From Pseudomonas bananamidigenes (GTDB lineage: Bacteria; Pseudomonadota; Gammaproteobacteria; Pseudomonadales; Pseudomonadaceae): a DNA stretch of 32,804 bases. The notes beneath the pieces were generated by a model. The model had not been told where the DNA came from, made no database searches, and saw only the letters and a list, made by a program, of their open reading frames with translations. The position numbers and the translations under genes were made by a program. The DNA is taken from NCBI RefSeq assembly GCF_001679645.1, contig NZ_LRUN01000077.1, positions 1 to 32,804 of the forward strand, written 5' to 3'. Numbering within the stretch: position 1 is the stretch's first letter; every line of letters begins with the position of its first letter. Positions 1-6,744 of the stretch are shown here, in pieces.

Positions 1-10
1 GATCATCGGC

Positions 11-889
11 TTAGCCTTGCCACTTCCCACCCTCAACAATCACGCTCTCAGGCCGGGTGTCATCACTCAGTTCTTTACGCACATACTGGTCATACAGCTT
101 GAGCAGATATTTCTCTTCCCCCAGCCTGGCCAGTTCCGCATTCACCCAGTCGCGCAATTCGATATTGCCCTTCTTCACCGCCGGTGCAATCGGCGCTTCG
201 GCACCGAGTTTTTCATCCAGCACGCGGTAGCCCGGATTCTGCTTGGCCCAGCTGAACAGCACCAGGTTGTCCTGGGCGTAGGCATCGCCACGGCCATTGG
301 CCAAGGCTTGCAGGGACTCGGAGTTTTTCTCGAACTTCAGCAGTTTCCAGTCCGGGTGGTTCTTGGTCAGCCAGATATCGGCAGTGGTGCCGGTGGTGAC
401 GATGGTGGTGCGGGTCGCCAGATCATCGAGTTTCTTCACCTCGCTGCCCTGCGGTACCAGCGCCTGCACCGCGACCTTGAGGTTCGGGTTGGTGAACTCC
501 ACCGCCTCCTTGCGCTCCGGGGTCACGGTCATGTTGGCGAGGATCAGGTCGACCTTGTCGCTTTGCAGGAACGGAATGCGGCTCGCCGGTTCCACGGCCA
601 CGAACTCGACCTTGTTTTCATCACCCAGCAGATCCTTGGCGAATTGCCGGCCGATGTCAGTATCGAAGCCGACATAGCGCCCGGCTTCGTTGACGAAACC
701 GAACGGCGGTTTGTCGGTGAACACGCCGACGATCAGTTTGTCGCGGGCCTTGATCTTGTCCAGATAACCTGCTGGCGCCGTGCTTTCGCTGGCGATTTTC
801 GGCTTGGCCGGTTCTTCGGTCTTGTTGCAGCCGGCCAGCAGCGCGAGGCTGATCAGCGGTAGTGCGAATAGAGCTTTGGCAGTTTTCAT
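11..889 (-). CDS. Polar amino acid ABC transporter substrate-binding lipoprotein, CjaA/cysteine-binding-like
   Basis: Family 3 periplasmic binding protein, 292 aa, that would deliver an amino acid to the permeases encoded just upstream. The N-terminus is a lipoprotein signal with lipobox Leu-Ala-Gly-Cys (Cys21), so the mature protein should be membrane-anchored. The mature part starts with the usual 'LDKIKARDKLIVGVFTDKPP' strand-loop and contains the family stretch 'VDLILANMTVTPERKE'. From memory the whole chain resembles Campylobacter CjaA, a cysteine-binding protein, including 'DKPPFG', 'GDENKV', 'GTTAD' and 'IAPAVKKG'. Cysteine or cystine is therefore the favoured ligand, and the sulfur genes nearby agree; glutamate/aspartate-type ligands remain possible. 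The start codon overlaps the stop of the ATPase gene by 4 bp (ATGA), so it is the last gene of a translationally coupled operon. Confidence 0.9.
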   Translation of the reverse strand: MKTAKALFALPLISLALLAGCNKTEEPAKPKIASESTAPAGYLDKIKARDKLIVGVFTDKPPFGFVNEAGRYVGFDTDIGRQFAKDLLGDENKVEFVAVEPASRIPFLQSDKVDLILANMTVTPERKEAVEFTNPNLKVAVQALVPQGSEVKKLDDLATRTTIVTTGTTADIWLTKNHPDWKLLKFEKNSESLQALANGRGDAYAQDNLVLFSWAKQNPGYRVLDEKLGAEAPIAPAVKKGNIELRDWVNAELARLGEEKYLLKLYDQYVRKELSDDTRPESVIVEGGKWQG

Positions 890-1683
890 GGCAGTTCCGG
901 TTCCTTGGCTTGAGTCGTTTTGGGTGAAGCCACTGAAGTCAGCGCTTCGACGTAGGAGAACTTCTCCAGGAACTGCTGCGCGCGTGCGGTTTGCGGGTTC
1001 GTAAAGAAAAGCTCGGGCAGGTTCTGTTCAAGGATGCGCCCGGCATCCATGAACACGATGCGGTCGGCCACCGCTCGGGCGAAGGCCATTTCATGGGTGA
1101 CGATCAACAGGGTCATGCCTTCGCGGGCCAGGCCCTGAATCACCTCCAGCACCTCCTTGACCATCTCCGGATCAAGGGCGGCGGTGACTTCGTCAAAAAG
1201 CATCACTCGCGGGTTCATGCACAACGAACGGACGATGGCGATGCGTTGCTGCTGGCCGCCGGAGAGCTGGCGCGGGAAGGCGTCGCGTTTGTCCAGCAGG
1301 CCGACGCGTTCGAGCAAGGCTTCAGCTTGCTGTTGCGCTTCGCGGCGTTGGCGTTTCTGCACCTTGAGCGGGCCGAGCAGCAAATTGTCGAGCACGCTCA
1401 TGTGCGGAAACAGGTGATAACTCTGGAACACCATACCGATCTGCTGGCGGATTTCACGCCAGTCGGTGGCCTTGTCCAGCAACTCGCGACCGGCGAATTT
1501 GAGGTGGCCGCTGTGGGCCGTTTCCAGGCCGTTGAGGCAACGCAGCAGAGTACTTTTTCCGCAGCCGCTGGGGCCGAGAATGACGATGACTTCGCCGGAT
1601 TTCACTTGCAGGTCGATGCCCTTGAGCACCTGCTGTTCACCGAAGAATTTGTTGAAACCGCGAAATTCGATCAATGCGCTCAT
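886..1683 (-). CDS. Polar amino acid ABC transporter ATP-binding protein
   Basis: Cytoplasmic ATPase of the first importer, 265 aa, of the GlnQ/HisP class. Visible motifs: Walker A GPSGCGKST at 37-45, Q-loop 'MVFQSYHLFPHMSV' near 84-97, signature LSGGQ at 140-144, Walker B 'VMLFDEVTAALDP' at 160-172 and switch His in 'IVTHEMAFA' near 194-202. The Walker B region reads DEVTAALDP where this class usually has DEPTSALDP; the catalytic Glu is kept, so activity is not in doubt. The C-terminal tail after about residue 245 is a short Ser/Thr/Pro-rich extension. The gene starts inside the stop of the upstream permease and ends inside the start of the binding-protein gene, giving 4-bp overlaps on both sides. 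Confidence 0.95.
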   Translation of the reverse strand: MSALIEFRGFNKFFGEQQVLKGIDLQVKSGEVIVILGPSGCGKSTLLRCLNGLETAHSGHLKFAGRELLDKATDWREIRQQIGMVFQSYHLFPHMSVLDNLLLGPLKVQKRQRREAQQQAEALLERVGLLDKRDAFPRQLSGGQQQRIAIVRSLCMNPRVMLFDEVTAALDPEMVKEVLEVIQGLAREGMTLLIVTHEMAFARAVADRIVFMDAGRILEQNLPELFFTNPQTARAQQFLEKFSYVEALTSVASPKTTQAKEPELP

Positions 1684-2339
1684 GCTTGCGTCCAGCGCCG
1701 CTCCAGCACGCGTGAGGCGGCCGACAGCGGGTAGCAGATGAAAAAGAAAAACAGGAACAGCGCACCGTAGATCAGCACTGATTCGTAGGTGCGCTCGATG
1801 ATTTGCTGGCCGACCTTGATCACATCCACCACACCGATCAGCACCGCCAGCGAACTGGTCTTGATGATCCGCGTGTAGACGTTGATGGTCGGTGGCGTCA
1901 TGCGTTTCAGCGCCTGGGGAATCAGCACATAGCCGTAGAGCTGCGCCGCGTTCAGGCCGATGGACAACCCCGCTTCACGCTGCCCGCGTGGCAACGAATG
2001 CAACGCACCACGGGCCACTTCGCCGACCTCGCTGGCGCCCCACAGCGACAGCACCAGCACCGCGCACCAGAAGCTCGGCAGGCTCAAACCGAAGAAAATC
2101 GGTAGACCAAAGAACAGCAGATACAACCAGACCAGCACCGGAATCGCCCGGAACAATTCCAGGTAAATCCGCAACACTGCGTTCAGCCACGTCACATTGA
2201 GCGTACGCAACACGCCGTAGAGCACGCCGCCGACGGTGCTGATGGCGATGCTCAGGAACGAGATCGACAGGGTTTGCCCGGCGCCTTTGGCCAATTGCGG
2301 CAAGGACACCCACAGCAGCTCAAGACCCGAACTGGCCAT
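1680..2339 (-). CDS. Amino acid ABC transporter permease (HisM/GlnP type), second subunit
   Basis: Inner-membrane permease, 219 aa, with about five hydrophobic segments, typical for HisMQ-family subunits. The cytoplasmic EAA loop is visible at about 119-145, from 'REAGLSIGLNAAQLYGYV' to 'IPQALKRM', and would contact the ATPase. 'LYLELFRAIPVLVWLYLLFF' is the conserved loop after TM2. A strong Shine-Dalgarno (AAGGAGG about 7 bases before the ATG) supports this start. The first 20 bp overlap the end of the other permease gene and the stop overlaps the ATPase start. The pair most likely forms a heterodimer. Confidence 0.93.
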   Translation of the reverse strand: MASSGLELLWVSLPQLAKGAGQTLSISFLSIAISTVGGVLYGVLRTLNVTWLNAVLRIYLELFRAIPVLVWLYLLFFGLPIFFGLSLPSFWCAVLVLSLWGASEVGEVARGALHSLPRGQREAGLSIGLNAAQLYGYVLIPQALKRMTPPTINVYTRIIKTSSLAVLIGVVDVIKVGQQIIERTYESVLIYGALFLFFFFICYPLSAASRVLERRWTQA

Positions 2340-2985
2340 GCTGGAGCCTCCTTTCCAGACGACTCAGCAGCAGCGACAGCGGCAGAAACAGAAGCACGCA
2401 GATCAGCGTCAGCACGGCGAGCATTTCGTAGGTCTTGTAGTAAAGCGCGATGTAGCTCTTGGTGGTGTAGAGAATCTCCGGCACCGCCACGGCCGAGACC
2501 ACGGTGGTCTCCTTGAGCAGGAAAATGAAATTGGCGAACAGCGACGGCAGACTGAGGATCCCCGCTTGCGGCAGGATCACGTAACGCAGCAACTGGCCGT
2601 GGGACAAGCCGATGGATCGACCCGATTCCAGCTGCGCCTGAGGCACCGCATCGACGCCGGCGCGCAGCACTTCGGTGAGATAGGCGCCACCGAGAAAGGT
2701 CATGGTGATGATCGCCGCGGTGAATCCGGAAACCTTGATCCCCAGGGCCGGCAGCGCGAAGTAGACGAAAAACAACTGGATCAACAGCGGCGTGTTGCGC
2801 GCCAGTTCCACGTACAGACCGACCAGTTTTTGCAGGTAAGGCGTGCGGAACACCAGGATCGCAGCGTTGAGCAAAGCCACCAGCAGCGAGGTGCCGATGG
2901 CGATCAAACCGACTTGCAGCGTCACGCCAACGGCTTTGAGAAACGCCGGCAACGTGCTGAGGATAAATGCGTAATCGAAGGTCAT
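2320..2985 (-). CDS. Amino acid ABC transporter permease (HisQ/GlnP type), first subunit
   Basis: First gene of the importer operon; inner-membrane permease of 221 aa from the chosen start. The frame is open 15 codons further upstream (ATG at 3030), but the internal ATG at 2985 starts 'MTFDYAFILSTLPAFLKAVG', the usual HisMQ N-terminus, and has an AGGATG ribosome site just before it; the upstream stretch looks like leader sequence. Conserved elements include 'VELARNTPLLIQLFFVYFALP' and the EAA loop from 'LESGRSIGLSHGQLLRYV' to 'ILPQAG'. It overlaps the following permease gene by 20 bp. An AT-rich tract at 3059-3110 is the likely promoter region. Confidence 0.92.
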   Translation of the reverse strand: MTFDYAFILSTLPAFLKAVGVTLQVGLIAIGTSLLVALLNAAILVFRTPYLQKLVGLYVELARNTPLLIQLFFVYFALPALGIKVSGFTAAIITMTFLGGAYLTEVLRAGVDAVPQAQLESGRSIGLSHGQLLRYVILPQAGILSLPSLFANFIFLLKETTVVSAVAVPEILYTTKSYIALYYKTYEMLAVLTLICVLLFLPLSLLLSRLERRLQHGQFGS

Positions 2986-3058
2986 GAAACATCCTGACGC
3001 CGCTTGATAAGCGACGGTGGTGCAGTCCATGGACAGCGGGTAGCTGTCCTGCAGGCAC

Positions 3059-3082
3059 CGACTTTAAAGGTATAAAAAGAAG
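3059..3082 (-). promoter_or_regulatory. AT-rich promoter-proximal element of the amino acid importer, shared with the atsR upstream region
   Basis: On the plus strand this reads CGACTTTAAAGGTATAAAAAGAAG, 74 bp upstream of the importer start. A very similar stretch, CGACACTTAAATACTTAAAAAGAAC, lies 60 bp upstream of atsR at 18623-18647. The two loci are not homologous genes, so a shared promoter or operator element for sulfur-starvation genes is possible. AT-rich promoters can look alike by chance, so confidence is low. Confidence 0.3.
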
Positions 3083-3136
3083 AATTTAAATACCGTTAAA
3101 GCATATTGATATCACACAAAAAACTAATCGACGGGT

Positions 3137-3165
3137 TTGCCGGGAAGAAGTAGGAAGGCTATTGT
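3137..3165 (+). promoter_or_regulatory. Candidate sigma-70 promoter for the 29-codon ORF
   Basis: TTGCCG and TATTGT hexamers are separated by 17 bp, about 100 bp before the small ORF at 3267. The spacing is ideal and the -35 fits moderately. It is a weak computational-style match only. Confidence 0.25.
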
Positions 3166-3266
3166 CCCCAGCGCTGTAGGACGGATCTTTTTTTCATGAA
3201 AGCCCTCCAAGGACGAACAGCGATTGGCCAGACTCCCCCGGCCGAACCCATAACAAGGAAGAGAAC

Positions 3267-3356
3267 ATGGACGTAAAAGTGCCGCAGCGACTGGATCCGC
3301 AGGACATCGTGAAATTGTTGGTGGCGTTGCGCCGGGCGTTGAAACACACCGCGTAG
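3267..3356 (+). CDS. Possible small protein of 29 residues
   Basis: An ATG preceded by a good ribosome site (AAGGAAGAG, 3 bases before the ATG) opens a short frame encoding M-D-V-K-V-P-Q-R-L-D-P-Q-D-I-V-K, then an amphipathic helix-like tail (LLVALRRALKHTA). It lies on the plus strand between minus-strand genes and stops 11 bp before the 189-bp repeat element. Asp/Lys-rich start and a Leu/Ala/Arg-rich end are protein-like rather than random. I do not recognise a family. An overlapping 26-codon frame (3196-3276) lacks a ribosome site. The evidence is the ribosome site and composition only. Confidence 0.4.
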   Translation: MDVKVPQRLDPQDIVKLLVALRRALKHTA

Positions 3357-3367
3357 ACCAAAGGCAG

Positions 3368-3556
3368 AAAAAGCCCCTCACCCCAGCCCTCTCCCGGAGG
3401 GAGAGGGAGCCGACCAGGTTGTCTTTCGGCAAACCTCGACCTGAAAAATCGAGCCGATTATGGATTCGGTGAAGAATAATCAGGTCGGCGTACCTCTACA
3501 GCATCCCCCATTCAGTCCCCTCTCCCTCGGGGAGAGGGTTAGGGTGAGGGGCTTTT
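3368..3556. repeat. MITE-like intergenic repeat element, copy 1 (189 bp)
   Basis: The ends are roughly 40-bp imperfect inverted repeats: AAAAGCCCCTCACCC, then CA or TA, then a CCCTCTCCC / GGGAGAGGG mini-hairpin, with AAAAGCCCCTCACCC again on the other strand at the right end. The core of about 105 bp ('TCGACCTGAAAAATCGAG', 'GGATTCGGTGAAG', 'CGTACCTC') has no coding frame. A second full-length copy lies at 22917-23098. The two copies match along the whole length, core included, so this is a dispersed element and not just a terminator. It may also end transcription in both directions. Confidence 0.8.
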
Positions 3557-3567
3557 GAAGCACACAC

Positions 3568-3606
3568 AAAAACGCCGATGACCATCACTGGCCATCGGCG
3601 TTTTCA
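3568..3606 (-). terminator. Rho-independent terminator of the metQ-like gene
   Basis: Arms AACGCCGATG (3571-3580) and CATCGGCGTT (3593-3602) form a hairpin; read on the minus strand it is followed by a run of five T. It lies 32 bp after the stop of the gene at 3638. The opposite strand also has four T, so it may work both ways. Confidence 0.85.
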
Positions 3607-3637
3607 TACCTTGAAGGGGTTGTGTTGCTGCGTCAGA

Positions 3638-4435
3638 TCAGAACGCCGGCAATACCGCGCCGTTGTACTTCTTCTCGATGAACGCTTTGACTTCCGGGCT
3701 GGTCAGGGCAGCGGCCAGTTTCTTGATGGCGTCGCTGTTCTTGTTGTCTTCACGGGCGACCAGGAAGTTCACGTATGGCGAATCCGCGCCTTCGATCACC
3801 AGGGCGTCCTTGGTCGGGTTCAGCTTGGCTTCCAGCGCGTAGTTGGTGTTGATCATGTCCAGATCGACTTCTTTCAGGACACGCGGCAGCAGGGCCGACT
3901 CCAGTTCCTTGAACTTGAAGTTGTGCGGGTTTTTAGCGATGTCTTTCGGCGTGGCCAAGGCGTTTTTCGGATCTTTCAGTTCGATCAGGCCGGCCTTCTG
4001 CAGCAGGATCAGCGCACGACCGCTGTTGCTGCCTTCGTTCGGAATGGCGATGGTGGCGCCGTCCGGCAGTTCGGCCAGGGTCTTGTACTTGCTCGAGTAG
4101 CCGCCGAAGGGTTCAACGTGCACGCCCTGCACGGTCACCAGGTACTTGGCCTTGTCGTCCTTGTATTTGCCCTGGTTGAAGCTGTTCAGGTACGGCAGGG
4201 TCTGGAAGTAGTTGGCATCCAGACGCTTCTCGCCCACCTGCACGTTCGGCTGGACGTAGTCGGTGAAGACCTTGATTTCCAGATCCACGCCTTCTTTGGC
4301 GAGAGTCGGTTTGATCAGTTCGAGGATCTCGGCGTGGGGAACCGGGGTCGCGGCAACCACCAGTTTTTCGCCGGCCTGGGCCAGGGAAGCAGTCAGAGCA
4401 GCCGCCAATGCGGTAAACAACAGAACCTTTTTCAT
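3638..4435 (-). CDS. metQ: MetQ/NlpA-family ABC transporter substrate-binding protein
   Basis: Periplasmic binding protein, 265 aa, of the lipoprotein-9 (NlpA) family that binds methionine and related compounds. Family stretches include 'LVVAATPVPHAEILE', 'DYVQPN', 'PNEGSNSGRALILLQKAGLI', 'INTNYALEA' and 'YVNFLVAREDN'. Most MetQ proteins are lipoproteins, but this signal peptide ends in Ala-Gln-Ala with no cysteine, so a freely soluble periplasmic protein is expected. No metN or metI gene lies next to it in the window, so the transporter partner must be elsewhere. AAGGA precedes the ATG. A sigma-54-type regulator gene lies 167 bp upstream on the same strand. The exact ligand is not proven; other sulfur compounds are possible. 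Confidence 0.87.
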   Translation of the reverse strand: MKKVLLFTALAAALTASLAQAGEKLVVAATPVPHAEILELIKPTLAKEGVDLEIKVFTDYVQPNVQVGEKRLDANYFQTLPYLNSFNQGKYKDDKAKYLVTVQGVHVEPFGGYSSKYKTLAELPDGATIAIPNEGSNSGRALILLQKAGLIELKDPKNALATPKDIAKNPHNFKFKELESALLPRVLKEVDLDMINTNYALEAKLNPTKDALVIEGADSPYVNFLVAREDNKNSDAIKKLAAALTSPEVKAFIEKKYNGAVLPAF

Positions 4436-4602
4436 GCAGTGTCCTTAGTCGAAAATCACGGTCGTCATCGACGACGGCATTAATACGTGTGCCAGCGATG
4501 TGCTACTGCTGGCGTGAGTCGGACAATACCGGGATTTTTTATTCCCGGACAATAACGTTTATTCAGCTTCATATTCCATTTTGTTCATGTTGAACAAATT
4601 GG
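4436..4602 (-). promoter_or_regulatory. Upstream region of the metQ-like gene with palindrome and TTATTCC-N6-ATAAC motif
   Basis: The region holds CCGGGA (4529-4534) and TCCCGG (4543-4548) as a hairpin with a loop of eight bases, overlapping TTATTCC (4539-4545), six bases, then ATAAC (4552-4556). TTATTCC also occurs (as GGAATAA) upstream of the hydrolase at 6173 and of atsK. The motif resembles half-sites I recall for CysB, the cysteine regulator, but this is from memory. The hairpin lacks a T run, so it is not an obvious terminator for the gene ending at 4603. Confidence 0.35.
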
Positions 4603-5535
4603 TTACAAAGCCTCGCTCAGGCCCAGCAGCAATGCTTTCAATGCCTTACGTTCCTCGGCAGACCCTTTGGCGCTGATGCTCGCCACCTGACGTTCGATCT
4701 GAACCAGCGACCCAGACACCTCGGGCAGGTTCAAGTGTTCCGGCAGGATTTCATCACCGGCGCTCACCAGCAGCGCAAAGTGAATGACGTTTTCCAGTTC
4801 CCGGGTGTTGCCCGGCCAGCTGTGCTGCTCCAGCACCTGCTGCGCCGCTTCGCTGATCAACGGCACCGGCAGATCCAGGCGCTGGCTGTAGATCCCGAGG
4901 AAGTACTCGGCCAGCGGCAGAATATCGCCGACCCGCGCGCGCAACGCCGGCAGTTCCAGATGCCCTTCACTGAGATAGTGATAGAGCCGCTCGTGGAATT
5001 TCCCCGCCGCCACTGCTTGTGCCAGATCGATGCTGGTCGCCGCCACCAGGCGCACATCCACCGGGCTCGGCTGATGGGCACCAACCCGGGTGACTTCGTG
5101 GTTTTCCAGCGCAGCGAGCAACTTGATCTGGATCGGTAACGGCAGGTCGCCGATTTCATCCAGGTACAAAGTGCCGCCGTTGGCCGAGCCAAACCAGCCG
5201 GCGCGACTGCTGGCCGAACCGCTGTAGCTGCCGGCGGCATAGCCGAACAATTCGGCATCGGCGTAAGTCGGGCTGATCGCCCCGCAGTTGACCGAGACGA
5301 ACAATCCGCTGCGATCACTGGCGCGGTGGATATGCCGGGCGAGCAATTCCTTGCCGGTGCCGGTCTCGCCGCGAATCAACACCGAGATCGAGCGCGGTGC
5401 GAGTCGGGCCATTTCCTCGCGCAATTGGCGCGAGCGTGGATCGACGAACACCAGCGCCTTGGCGCGAATGCTCAGGGGGCTTTTTTCCGCATCGGGAAAG
5501 GTCAGCAACGGCTGACCGAACGTTTCGAAACTCAT
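4603..5535 (-). CDS. Sigma-54 AAA+ protein, SfnR-like, without visible DNA-binding domain
   Basis: 310-aa protein made almost only of the AAA+ core of sigma-54 activators. Walker A GETGTGKE at 56-63, Walker B 'GGTLYLDEIGDLP' at 120-132, and the sensor-II-like 'WPGNTRELENVI' at 240-251 are intact. The loop that touches sigma-54 is normally G-A-F-T-G-A; here it is G-S-Y-S-G-S (about 102-107). There is no receiver or GAF domain before the core, and the last 35 residues show no Fis-type helix-turn-helix. The frame is open far upstream (to 5958), but that part is antisense-like; the ATG at 5535 has a GGGAG site and a normal domain start. Family relatives such as SfnR act in sulfone use; that role is inferred from context only. 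Confidence 0.8.
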   Translation of the reverse strand: MSFETFGQPLLTFPDAEKSPLSIRAKALVFVDPRSRQLREEMARLAPRSISVLIRGETGTGKELLARHIHRASDRSGLFVSVNCGAISPTYADAELFGYAAGSYSGSASSRAGWFGSANGGTLYLDEIGDLPLPIQIKLLAALENHEVTRVGAHQPSPVDVRLVAATSIDLAQAVAAGKFHERLYHYLSEGHLELPALRARVGDILPLAEYFLGIYSQRLDLPVPLISEAAQQVLEQHSWPGNTRELENVIHFALLVSAGDEILPEHLNLPEVSGSLVQIERQVASISAKGSAEERKALKALLLGLSEAL

Positions 5536-5591
5536 GGCAGACTCCCGCCCCAAATCGCCGGGAGACGGGGGCGCTGAAAAAATAAAAATGC

Positions 5592-6173
5592 TCAGGCGAG
5601 GCGCCGGGCGTGGTGTTCCATACGGTTTTGCAGGCGATACAGATACGCGAATCCCTGCTCCCAGCGCTGATGCCCGGACTTCACGTTGATGTGGCCGGCG
5701 CCCGCAAGAATCCCTGCCTCGGCGCCCCAGTTGCGTGCCAGTTCCAGCGCACGGGGCGCGCTGACGGCAGCGTCGTTGTCGGAACTGACGACCTGGCTCG
5801 GGAAAGGCAGCAGATCGGTCGGGATCGGCGCGAAATTGCGCAGTGCCGGCACACAGGCCGGACGCTCCACATCTGCCGGCGCGACCAGCAGCGCCCCGCG
5901 CACCTGACGCAACTGCTGCAACGGCGCGGTGGCCGCCCAATGTGCCACGGTAATGCAACCCAGGCTGTGGGCGATCAGGATCACTGGCGTGCTGTCGGCG
6001 GCAATCGCCTCGGCCAGCGCCGCGACCCAGTCTTCACGACGCGGCGTCAGCCAGTCGGCCTGCTCCACCCGCGCACTGTTCGGCAGGCTGTTCTGCCAGT
6101 GGCTTTGCCAATGATCTTCTGGCGATCCTTGCCAGCCCGGCACAATCAGATAGCGGATTGATTCGTTGCGCAT
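5592..6173 (-). CDS. Alpha/beta hydrolase, RBBP9/YdeN family
   Basis: Small serine hydrolase, 193 aa, soluble and without signal peptide. The triad is readable: Ser70 in 'IAHSLGC', Asp132 in 'SSDND' and His161 in 'GAGHIN'. The N-terminal 'YLIVPGWQGSPEDHWQSHW' is the family hallmark. An in-frame ATG further upstream (6290) would add 39 residues unlike the family; the chosen ATG at 6173 has AGGAG about ten bases before it. The sigma-54-type gene starts 56 bp downstream on the same strand, so the two are likely cotranscribed. The substrate is unknown. Confidence 0.87.
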   Translation of the reverse strand: MRNESIRYLIVPGWQGSPEDHWQSHWQNSLPNSARVEQADWLTPRREDWVAALAEAIAADSTPVILIAHSLGCITVAHWAATAPLQQLRQVRGALLVAPADVERPACVPALRNFAPIPTDLLPFPSQVVSSDNDAAVSAPRALELARNWGAEAGILAGAGHINVKSGHQRWEQGFAYLYRLQNRMEHHARRLA

Positions 6174-6209
6174 GGGGGAGCTCTCCTGCGTCGTGTCTGT
6201 TCCTGATCG

Positions 6210-6244
6210 AGTATAGGGACGGGATTTATATTCGTTAAGGAATA
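6210..6244 (-). promoter_or_regulatory. Candidate promoter and palindrome upstream of the hydrolase-regulator operon
   Basis: On the minus strand TTAACG (6233-6238) and TATACT (6210-6215) are 17 bp apart, a reasonable sigma-70 promoter about 37 bp before the hydrolase start. The -35 lies inside a perfect dyad TATTC-N6-GAATA (6229-6244), which places a possible operator over the promoter. GGAATAA here repeats a motif seen upstream of the metQ-like gene and atsK. No sigma-54 promoter pattern was seen. Confidence 0.4.
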
Positions 6245-6291
6245 AGAAGCTATTTATTAAGACCTGAAATGAATAACAAGTCTCAAACAAA

Positions 6292-6326
6292 AAAGGGGCC
6301 GCACCCTGCCAAGGAGACGGCCCCGG
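6292..6326 (-). terminator. Rho-independent terminator of tonB-exbB-exbD
   Basis: GGGGCCG and CGGCCCC arms followed on the minus strand by six T (plus-strand AAAAAAGGGGCC at 6289-6300). It lies directly after the exbD stop at 6342. Confidence 0.75.
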
Positions 6327-6341
6327 AAAAACGTGAAACCC

Positions 6342-6743
6342 TTATCGTGCAGTGATCACCGACAGCTTGGTAATGCCCGCCCGCTCAATCGATGCCATGG
6401 CTCGCGCCACTTCGCCGTAATTCACCCCGTCGTCCGCCTGCAATTGCACGCGCACTTCCGGATCCTTGGCCTTGGCCGACTTGAGGTTGAACTCCAGCAG
6501 GTCCGGCTGGATTTCGTCCTTGTTGATAAACAGTTTTCCAGAACCGTCGATGCTCACCACCAACGGGTCTTTCTGCTCGACCGGCGCCACTGCTTCGGTT
6601 TTTGGCAGGTTGATCGGTATCGCGTTGGTCAGCAGCGGCGCGGTGACGATGAATACCACTAGCAGCACCAGCATCACGTCCACCAGCGGCGTCACGTTGA
6701 TCTCGCTCAGCACCTCGTCGCTGTCTTGCGTGGAGAAGGCCAT
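6342..6743 (-). CDS. exbD: Biopolymer transport protein ExbD
   Basis: Inner-membrane stator protein of the TonB energising complex, 133 aa. One membrane segment (about 19-40) carries Asp22 in 'EINVTPLVDVMLVLLVVFIV', matching the essential proton-conducting Asp of ExbD/TolR. The rest is a periplasmic domain ending in 'VARAMASIERAGITKLSVIT'. The start codon is one base after the exbB stop, so translation is coupled. The neighbours tonB and exbB argue for ExbD over TolR. A terminator follows within 20 bp. Confidence 0.95.
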   Translation of the reverse strand: MAFSTQDSDEVLSEINVTPLVDVMLVLLVVFIVTAPLLTNAIPINLPKTEAVAPVEQKDPLVVSIDGSGKLFINKDEIQPDLLEFNLKSAKAKDPEVRVQLQADDGVNYGEVARAMASIERAGITKLSVITAR

Positions 6744-6744
6744 A

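Noticed and set aside
3196..3276. 26-codon frame overlapping the 29-codon ORF
   Set aside because: No ribosome site near its ATG; it could be a leader but nothing supports it.
3124..3432. Minus-strand frame of 102 codons
   Set aside because: Runs through the end of the repeat element and has no ribosome site or family likeness.
5536..5958. N-terminal extension of the sigma-54 AAA+ gene
   Set aside because: It overlaps the hydrolase gene in another frame, is Ala/Gly/Arg-rich without domain likeness, and has no ribosome site.
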